Origin: Candidatus Woesearchaeota archaeon CG10_big_fil_rev_8_21_14_0_10_44_13
Lineage (GTDB): Archaea > Nanobdellota > Nanobdellia > Woesearchaeales > UBA12501
Direction of reading: 5' to 3'
NCBI GenBank assembly: GCA_002762985.1
Contig: PCXZ01000023.1
Location: 9,943-73,942 of the forward strand
DNA: 64,000 bases
The position numbers were made by a program, and so were the translations under genes. Of the stretch, positions 58,182 through 64,000 are shown in pieces. The notes under the pieces are model-generated. The model saw only the letters and a list, made by a program, of their open reading frames with translations, was not told the DNA's origin and ran no database searches. Position 1 is the first letter of the stretch. Each line of letters begins with the position of its first letter.

Positions 58182-58298
58182 GCCTCCGTAGCTCAGCGGC
58201 TAGAGCAGCTGACTTGTATTTACAAGGAAATCAGCAGGTCGGGAGTTCAAAAAGGGTTTTTGTCGTCCAATGGCCCTCTGAAAGTCTCCCCGGAGGCT
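58182..58298 (+). tRNA. tRNA-Thr(TGT) with two probable introns: ~11 nt in the anticodon loop and ~33 nt in the T-loop
   Basis: Acceptor GCCTCCG/CGGAGGC, D-arm GCTC/GAGC, anticodon stem GCTGA/TCAGC around an 18-nt loop CTTGTATTTACAAGGAAA, T-stem GGGAG/CTCCC around a 40-nt loop. Confidence 0.88.
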
Positions 58299-58319
58299 TT
58301 TATCATAAAAAGGTGCAGA

Positions 58320-58781
58320 ATGAGCGAAATACAGAAAACATATGATGCATTGAAGAAAAAGCATGCTTTGCCGAGCTTCAATGACATAAACAACGAATTC
58401 GAGATTTCCTCAACAGAGAACAAGGATTTTCTTCTCAGGGAGATAAGGAGGAAGATGGACGAAAGGATAGAATTCTTTGTCAAGATCCTAAACTCGATAC
58501 TCCAGCCCGATACGAACATCTCAGAGCTGCATGAATGCAGGGATTTCAGCGATTCTGACAAGAGGGACATATTCAGCCTGTACAAGGAGATCATAGTCAT
58601 GCATGACTCTGCCGTGATCGCAGGCATAATCTGCGACGAAAGCCAGGATGCAAAGTTCATATCAGAGACTTTCAAATCCTGGCCCGCAATAAAGAAAAAG
58701 ATGGTGGAGATCGTGAAGAGGATGAAGGACAGCTGGAAGACGGATGTAAACATCAGCGAAGAGCTGGGTTATCTGGGCTGA
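58320..58781 (+). CDS. Conserved archaeal hypothetical protein
   Basis: MSEIQKTYDALKKKHALPSFNDINNEFEIS...; the longer ORF from 58173 runs through the tRNA and is rejected as the start. Confidence 0.65.
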   Translation: MSEIQKTYDALKKKHALPSFNDINNEFEISSTENKDFLLREIRRKMDERIEFFVKILNSILQPDTNISELHECRDFSDSDKRDIFSLYKEIIVMHDSAVIAGIICDESQDAKFISETFKSWPAIKKKMVEIVKRMKDSWKTDVNISEELGYLG

Positions 58782-58784
58782 AGA

Positions 58785-59417
58785 GTGAAAGAAATGAAAA
58801 TCGTGCTGATCGGGCCCCAGGGTTCGGGCAAGGGAACGCAGGCAAAAATTCTGAAAGAGAGATTGAATATCCCCCACATATCCACTGGCGACATGTTCAG
58901 GGAGAACATCAACAACAAGACTGAATTGGGCATGAAGGCGAAGGCGATAATAGAATCTGGAGGGTTAGTTCCTGATGAGCTGACGACTGCAATGGTCAGG
59001 GACAGGCTTTCAAATCCTGACTGCAGGAAAGGATTCCTTCTTGACGGTTATCCAAGGAATCGTTCACAGGCAGAAGCCCTTGAAGGTTTTGCGAAGATAG
59101 ACCATGCGCTTGACATAGAGATCCCCGATGCGCTGTCGATAAAAAGGCTAAGCTCAAGATGGCAGTGCAGGAAATGCGGGGCTATCTACGGCATAACTAT
59201 CATCCCTAAGAAAAAAGGCATATGCGACAAGGACGGCAGCGAGCTCTACCAGAGGGATGATGACAAGCCAGAGGCGATAAGGAAAAGGCTCGAGATATAC
59301 CATAAGGAGACAAAGCCATTGATTGATTTCTACACAAAGAAAGGCGTTCTTGCAAGGATAGACGGTGATCAGCCCGTCGAGAATATGCTTAAAGACATCC
59401 TCGGAAAGATCAGCTGA
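58785..59417 (+). CDS. adk: Adenylate kinase
   Basis: KIVLIGPQGSGKGTQAKILKERLNIPHISTGDMFRENI, GFLLDGYPRNRSQAEAL, Zn-lid CRKCGAIYG. Confidence 0.95.
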   Translation: MKEMKIVLIGPQGSGKGTQAKILKERLNIPHISTGDMFRENINNKTELGMKAKAIIESGGLVPDELTTAMVRDRLSNPDCRKGFLLDGYPRNRSQAEALEGFAKIDHALDIEIPDALSIKRLSSRWQCRKCGAIYGITIIPKKKGICDKDGSELYQRDDDKPEAIRKRLEIYHKETKPLIDFYTKKGVLARIDGDQPVENMLKDILGKIS

Positions 59418-60360
59418 ACATCTGCCTTATAAGTTCAGTAGCATAACATCCTTTAGGCAGGAAAAATCTCAGTCTGTATGTTCTATCGTCTATCTTCTCT
59501 ATCTTCATTCCCTTTATCTCTGCAAATACCTCTCTCTCATTCCCTTCAGAGCTGAGCTCAGGCATGTTCTTGATTATGAAGTCCCTCTGCGAGATATTCT
59601 CCTCTTTCATGATCCTTTTGCAGATCTCTTCTTTTTTCCTGTCATCGAATTCAGTGCCGAAGCCGAGTATTGGAAAACTCATGTTTTTTGCGTCCTTTCT
59701 GCACTTCGGATTCTGACTGAGATATCCGTCGACTGCCCTGTTCCAGAGGGATGACTGGTAGGAATTCGTGTATAATGTGAGGATCTTTTTCGGGACCTGT
59801 TTCAGCGCTCCGACATAATCCTTCCTGTTCTTTGAAAGATAATCATTCACAGCAGGGTCGTCGATGAGCCTTATGGCTTTCTCAAACTTGCCTTTGAAGA
59901 TATCCTTGCCGATCTCTGCATTGTTCTCGCTGAACCTCTGCTCGCCGAAATAATTGATGAACCTGTCAAGCTGTTTGGGCTCTTTCTTCGCCTCCCTTAC
60001 TATGATCTCGAACTCATTTCCCTGGAGATCCCCCAAACTCAAGGGGGAATTGCCTCTGCCTATGAATTTCAGCTCTATCCTGTCATTCCTGAAACCCTCA
60101 AGCCTTTTCTCATGGCCGCCTCTGATCGAGATGTATTGCTCTGTTATGGCCACCTTATCCTTTGTGCCAGCAAAACTCATGTCTTTCAGAGGGATCCTGA
60201 GGAAACCTGCAATCTCCTTCAATGCGTCCATTGTGTTCATGTTCGTCTTTTTCAGCAGGAAATAGGAATAGGGGCCTTCTTTGGCCGGCTTGAGAATTGT
60301 TATCTCCCTGACTGTGAAATCTGAGGGGGATTGCTTGATTGTGTATGGCATGAATGGCAT
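59410..60360 (-). CDS. truD: tRNA pseudouridine synthase TruD family
   Basis: IKQSPSDFTVREI, YSYFLLKKTNMNTMDALKEIAGFL, SFAGTKDKVAITEQYISI, NYFGEQRFSENNAEIGKDIFKGKFEKAI. Confidence 0.92.
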   Translation of the reverse strand: MPFMPYTIKQSPSDFTVREITILKPAKEGPYSYFLLKKTNMNTMDALKEIAGFLRIPLKDMSFAGTKDKVAITEQYISIRGGHEKRLEGFRNDRIELKFIGRGNSPLSLGDLQGNEFEIIVREAKKEPKQLDRFINYFGEQRFSENNAEIGKDIFKGKFEKAIRLIDDPAVNDYLSKNRKDYVGALKQVPKKILTLYTNSYQSSLWNRAVDGYLSQNPKCRKDAKNMSFPILGFGTEFDDRKKEEICKRIMKEENISQRDFIIKNMPELSSEGNEREVFAEIKGMKIEKIDDRTYRLRFFLPKGCYATELIRQMFS

Positions 60361-60414
60361 AGAAATGGGCAGGATTAAAAAGATTTGGGTGTTTGTTGTG
60401 GTTGTAATATCAGA

Positions 60415-60978
60415 CTAAACCCCATCAATCCCCTCTCTGACTAATCTCCTAATCACTTCATCCTTAAACTTCATCTCCCTGACAAGTTTCCTGGCCTTCT
60501 CTGGCAGCCTCTTGTACATGAACCCAATCTTCTTTATTGCATCTTTGCGACTGTAATGTTTAAGGTAAGTGGGAAGGTTGTACTCGAAAAAGGCCAGGCT
60601 GTCTGCACTCATAATCATATCCTGTTCATCATCTCCGCCTGATTCATGGGATTCTACAAGATGCCTGACATTGTCTATCATCTTTTTATCATAACCTTGC
60701 TTCTTCATAATCTCGGATATGAACTTTGCAGACCTTATACCATGCTCTTTCTTGAATTCACCCATCTTTGAGAAATCCTTGCAGTCTTTCTCTGTTATCC
60801 TAGTAATCGCCCGGTCAATATCATGGGTAATCGCTGCAATCTGCATGGCCTCATCAGCATCAGGCTTCAGCTTGAGAAGCCATTTATGCGTGAGTTCAGA
60901 ATGTTTTAAGTCAGATTCTATGGGTGACTTGGGTAATATCTCCCTTATTTCTTTCCTCAACTGGCTGAATCTGTCCAT
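60415..60978 (-). CDS. HD-domain phosphohydrolase (DUF4202-like)
   Basis: LKHSELTHKWLL...AAITHDIDRAI...VRHLVESHESGGDDEQDMIMSADSLAFFEYNLPTYL. Confidence 0.78.
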   Translation of the reverse strand: MDRFSQLRKEIREILPKSPIESDLKHSELTHKWLLKLKPDADEAMQIAAITHDIDRAITRITEKDCKDFSKMGEFKKEHGIRSAKFISEIMKKQGYDKKMIDNVRHLVESHESGGDDEQDMIMSADSLAFFEYNLPTYLKHYSRKDAIKKIGFMYKRLPEKARKLVREMKFKDEVIRRLVREGIDGV

Positions 60979-61026
60979 CTCTCATAGAAAGGATATAAAG
61001 TATATAAATCTTATTTCAGCTACAAC

Positions 61027-61419
61027 TCATTTAATCTGTTTTTTTACGGCATTCAGCAGCGGTTCAAATATACTCTCTGCAACAGCTATGGCTTCTTCAA
61101 CTTCTATTAAAGATGGTTTATACCCATAATAATTTATGTTGTGCCTTAGCCCCCTTAGGTTACCTACAATCTTGATTGGGCGGGGGGTATCAACTTTGAC
61201 TGCCATCAATTCATTTATGGGGGTTATATGGTCTTCAGACTTTATTCCTTTTGCCACCAACAAGGCATCTCCAATCATCCTGAAACATTCATATATATTC
61301 CTTATTATTGTAGGTCCGGATTCTTCTGTTATCTTTAATGAAAGAGTGAATTTCATATCCCTTTTTGCAGCTTCCACTATGCTGATTGCATTTTTATTAT
61401 CTGGTCTTTTATATCTCAT
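61027..61419 (-). CDS. HEPN-domain-like protein (toxin of a HEPN/MNT module)
   Basis: LRGLRHNINYYGYKPSLIEVEEAIAVAESIFEPLLNAVKK; small helical protein encoded 2 nt downstream of the nucleotidyltransferase gene. Confidence 0.7.
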   Translation of the reverse strand: MRYKRPDNKNAISIVEAAKRDMKFTLSLKITEESGPTIIRNIYECFRMIGDALLVAKGIKSEDHITPINELMAVKVDTPRPIKIVGNLRGLRHNINYYGYKPSLIEVEEAIAVAESIFEPLLNAVKKQIK

Positions 61420-61421
61420 CT

Positions 61422-62009
61422 TTAAGGTCTTACCTCCAAAAATCCTTCTAAAACAATACCATTTGCAATATTCGAAAAAAGATTGATATCTATCTTATTT
61501 CTTGAGAATATATGAATATTAACAGATATATTCTGCCTGTAACCAAAAAGGGATATTATTCCCAATTGAATTATTTTTATCTCTTCATTACCAGCTATTT
61601 CTACTGCAATATCCACATCGCTCTTTTCAGTATCATCACCTTTCCTATAACTGCCGAATAAAATCACTGATTTGGGATTATTTGCATGTTTCAATATGTC
61701 CTCTCTCATCCCCTTGCCATATATACCATAAACCATTTCAAGATTGAACGCCACTTTTTTCGTGAAATTATATATATGGTTCTTATTGCAGGTGATTCTC
61801 CATGTTTTGCCGTATATCTTTTTAATTAAAAATCCTTCTTCTACAAACATATTTATTATCTTTTTGGCAGTTGTCTTTGATATTTCTAGATTTGACGATA
61901 AGTCGTTTAATCCTGTTTCAGCCTCTGGGAACGAGAAGAACCAGTATAACACTTTCTGGTAAGCTTCGCTCAGCTTTATCATCTCTATATTCTCCAGTTT
62001 ATATACCAT
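61422..62009 (-). CDS. wHTH + MNT-type nucleotidyltransferase (antitoxin-like)
   Basis: N-terminal wHTH (LNDLSSNLEISKTTAKKIINMFVEEGFLIKK), SVILFGSYRKGDDTEKSDVDIAVE nucleotidyltransferase motif; start MVYKLEN (the ORF extends to 62024). Confidence 0.85.
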   Translation of the reverse strand: MVYKLENIEMIKLSEAYQKVLYWFFSFPEAETGLNDLSSNLEISKTTAKKIINMFVEEGFLIKKIYGKTWRITCNKNHIYNFTKKVAFNLEMVYGIYGKGMREDILKHANNPKSVILFGSYRKGDDTEKSDVDIAVEIAGNEEIKIIQLGIISLFGYRQNISVNIHIFSRNKIDINLFSNIANGIVLEGFLEVRP

Positions 62010-62062
62010 ACCTATCGGTAACAATCGCTACTATATAAATCTTTTGGTTACCAATTGGTAGC
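62009..62062 (-). promoter_or_regulatory. TATA box flanked by palindromic candidate operators of the HEPN/MNT module
   Basis: TACCTATCGGTA (62009-62020), TATA-like tatatag on the minus strand (62031-62038), ACCAATTGGT (62050-62059). Confidence 0.5.
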
Positions 62063-62186
62063 TTATGAAACCATATAAACTTTTTGGAGACCACGAACCT
62101 TAGATACAATCAAAGAATAAAAAATGATAGATGCCATTTCAAAACCACAAACCATAAAAACACCACCTATCTAAAACCCCTTTTAA

Positions 62187-62275
62187 GGGCCTGTAGCGCA
62201 GCCTGGATAGCGCACCTGCCTCCTACTCTCAGAGAAGATAGCAGGGGGTCGGGAGTTCGAATCTCCCCAGGCCCG
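62187..62275 (+). tRNA. tRNA-Arg(CCT) with a ~14-nt canonical anticodon-loop intron
   Basis: Acceptor GGGCCTG/CAGGCCC, anticodon stem CCTGC/GCAGG around CTCCTA[CTCTCAGAGAAGAT]A, T-arm GGGAG-TTCGAAT-CTCCC. Confidence 0.92.
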
Positions 62276-62291
62276 TTTTTCCCCAACAAAA

Positions 62292-63392
62292 ATGCTCAGG
62301 CCCATACACATATCTGAAGGGATGAGGATCGTAGGCAGATCCTTGTTTGCGAAGAAGCACGGCACATTCAAGTACAGCGGCGATGCAGAGGAGATATGCA
62401 AAAAGATCGTCTCTGACTGCTGGAGCAAGAAGAGGAATTATTTCAAGGCCAGCAACGGCCACTTCTCAGAATTCTATGTGAGGGATTTCGCATACTGCGC
62501 AGAAGCATTGATGAGGCTCGGTTATGAGGACAAGGTGAGGCAGACCCTGGAGTATGCCCTTAAGATATTCTCAAAAGTAGGGAAAATAACCACTGCCATC
62601 TCTCCTGGAGGCTATGCGTTCGATTTCCCGTGCTATTCTGCAGACTCGCTGCCCCTTATTGTGAGGTCATTGAAGGCAGCAGGCGCAGGCGACCTTTTCC
62701 ATGAATACAGCACATTGTTCGTCAATGAGGTAAGGAGATACCATGACAAGGTATTCGACACGAGGACAGGCATGGTGAAAAAACACAGGCAATTCTCCTC
62801 GATAAAGGACTGGTCGAAGAGGAATTCCTCGACTTATGACAACTGCATGCTCGCCATGCTGAGGGAAGACCTTGACGAACTGGGATTCTACAACCCTTTC
62901 CATGACTTTGACATAAAAGGCAGCATAAAGAAAGAGCTCTGGAACGGCAGGTATTTCTATGAGGATATGGACAAGAGGGAGACAGTGACAGGGGACTCGA
63001 ATGTATTCCCTTTCTGGACAGGGCTTTTCACGTCGAGGGAGATGGCAAGATCATGCATAGCCCATATGCAGAAGGCGAAGCTTGACAGGCCGTTCCCCCT
63101 GAGGTATGCTTCAGACACAGCAGGCCAGAGTTTTGTTTTCCTGAACAGCATAGTCAATAATTATGAGGGCACGACAGTCTGGCCCCATCTCGGGCTTTGC
63201 TTCATGGATATCGCTAAGAAGTACAGCAAATCCGACTTCAACGATTACATGAAAAGATACGCAAGACTGATAGAAGAGAACAGGAATTTCCTCGAGGTAT
63301 TTGACGGGGACGGGAAGCCTTTCAGGAGCTTGTTGTATTATTCTGATGAGGGGATGGTTTGGGCCAGTAAATATCTTTATCTTTTAAAATGA
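62292..63392 (+). CDS. Six-hairpin glycosidase-like protein
   Basis: GHFSEFYVRDFAYCAEALMRLGYEDKVRQTLEYAL, NSSTYDNCMLAMLREDLDELG, GDSNVFPFWTGLF: alpha/alpha-toroid glycosidase-like pattern. Confidence 0.65.
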   Translation: MLRPIHISEGMRIVGRSLFAKKHGTFKYSGDAEEICKKIVSDCWSKKRNYFKASNGHFSEFYVRDFAYCAEALMRLGYEDKVRQTLEYALKIFSKVGKITTAISPGGYAFDFPCYSADSLPLIVRSLKAAGAGDLFHEYSTLFVNEVRRYHDKVFDTRTGMVKKHRQFSSIKDWSKRNSSTYDNCMLAMLREDLDELGFYNPFHDFDIKGSIKKELWNGRYFYEDMDKRETVTGDSNVFPFWTGLFTSREMARSCIAHMQKAKLDRPFPLRYASDTAGQSFVFLNSIVNNYEGTTVWPHLGLCFMDIAKKYSKSDFNDYMKRYARLIEENRNFLEVFDGDGKPFRSLLYYSDEGMVWASKYLYLLK

Positions 63393-64000
63393 AGGCCGCT
63401 TTTATCTTCTTTGTCTTTGCCCATCAAGAACTTGCCGCGATGGTCGCCAAATAATATCTCACATTTACCTTCGTAAAGGCTGCTAAGCACAACCTTCCCA
63501 ACGCCATGTTGGGGGTGGTAAACGCTCTCTCCTTCACGATAAACCTCGTTTTTATCATATTCTCTTATCTTCTCTTCTGTCAAATCTCCAGCTGCGCCTG
63601 TTTCAGGAGCATTCTCGCTTTTCCTTATCCTGAATTCCCCTGATTGTATGCGTTTGATGAAATCTTCAACCATATCCTTTCTTACAATATAGAACGGCGC
63701 TCCCGGCTTGCCGAGATCAACCACATAATTCGGAAGCTCGCCTTTATTTTGCGCATGTTCAAGCTGCCTCTTCAGGGTCTTTTCTGCACCAGTGCAAGAA
63801 TTCTCATCGCTGCCGGAATACATCTCTTTTATTATCTCATAAAGGATAGAATGGCCTTCTATGAATTTTAGCGAATCTTTGACATCTTTTGCAAAGACTC
63901 TGTCGCTCCTTGTCTCGCCTTCGACCACTGCCTCTTTCAATATGCCGTTTTCCTCAAGTCTCCTCAATATCATATAACTGACTTGGGTCTTAGCCTGGAT
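63377..64000 (-). CDS. Protein with N-terminal wHTH-like region and C-terminal CarD-like segment, 5' end beyond the window
   Basis: The reading frame stays open upstream of 63973 (…IQAKTQVSYMILRRLEENGILKE...) to the window end; C-terminal EGESVYHPQHGVGKVVLSSLYEGKCEILFGDHRGKFLM. Confidence 0.6.
   Translation of the reverse strand: MQAKTQVSYMILRRLEENGILKEAVVEGETRSDRVFAKDVKDSLKFIEGHSILYEIIKEMYSGSDENSCTGAEKTLKRQLEHAQNKGELPNYVVDLGKPGAPFYIVRKDMVEDFIKRIQSGEFRIRKSENAPETGAAGDLTEEKIREYDKNEVYREGESVYHPQHGVGKVVLSSLYEGKCEILFGDHRGKFLMGKDKEDKSGLHFKR

Noticed and set aside
58173-58319. ORF 58173-58781 beginning MHIASVAQRLEQLTCIYKEISRSG
   Set aside because: The first ~49 codons lie within the tRNA-Thr gene (58182-58298); the true start is more likely 58320 (MSEIQKTYD).
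62084-62462. ORFs 62084-62317 (+), 62183-62428 (-) and 62229-62462 (-)
   Set aside because: They overlap the tRNA-Arg and the start of the glycosidase-like CDS; translations look like shadow ORFs.

Overview
This 64 kb window looks like an archaeal chromosome, most likely a DPANN-type lineage (Woesearchaeota/Pacearchaeota-like; this is inference). Supporting signs are AT-rich TATA-like boxes before genes, archaeal-type GatCAB, TruD, PhoU/AbrB, DUF2073, MNT/HEPN and Mre11 genes, and intron-containing tRNAs. Most of the window is compact housekeeping and membrane gene content: GlyRS, a bacterial-type AspRS, GatC/A/B, adenylate kinase, TruD, YchF, an Era-like GTPase, MscL, an ABC exporter, and a type IV pilus/secretion-like ATPase plus a TadC-like membrane protein. 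The most striking content is an expansion of ten paralogous ~450-520 aa proteins. Each ends in a PEP-utiliser/PPDK-type phosphohistidine swivelling domain ([16 protein letters not shown]...PCIIGT), but none has a visible ATP-grasp domain or PEP/pyruvate-binding barrel. Seven are in one minus-strand block (625-12032), largely coupled by ATGA stop/start overlaps, together with a HAD hydrolase and a phosphate acetyltransferase. Three more are on the plus strand at 31-34 kb and 42-44 kb. Other points of interest: tRNA-Phe and tRNA-Thr genes with apparent T-loop introns; a ribbon-helix-helix/kinase-like membrane protein pair with operator-like repeats; two highly structured intergenic elements sharing a 13-nt motif; a HEPN/MNT toxin-antitoxin module with palindromes around its TATA box; and a PIN/HTH-like pair. 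No rRNA, CRISPR array or transposase was seen. All assignments come from reading the sequence and motifs; no searches were run.
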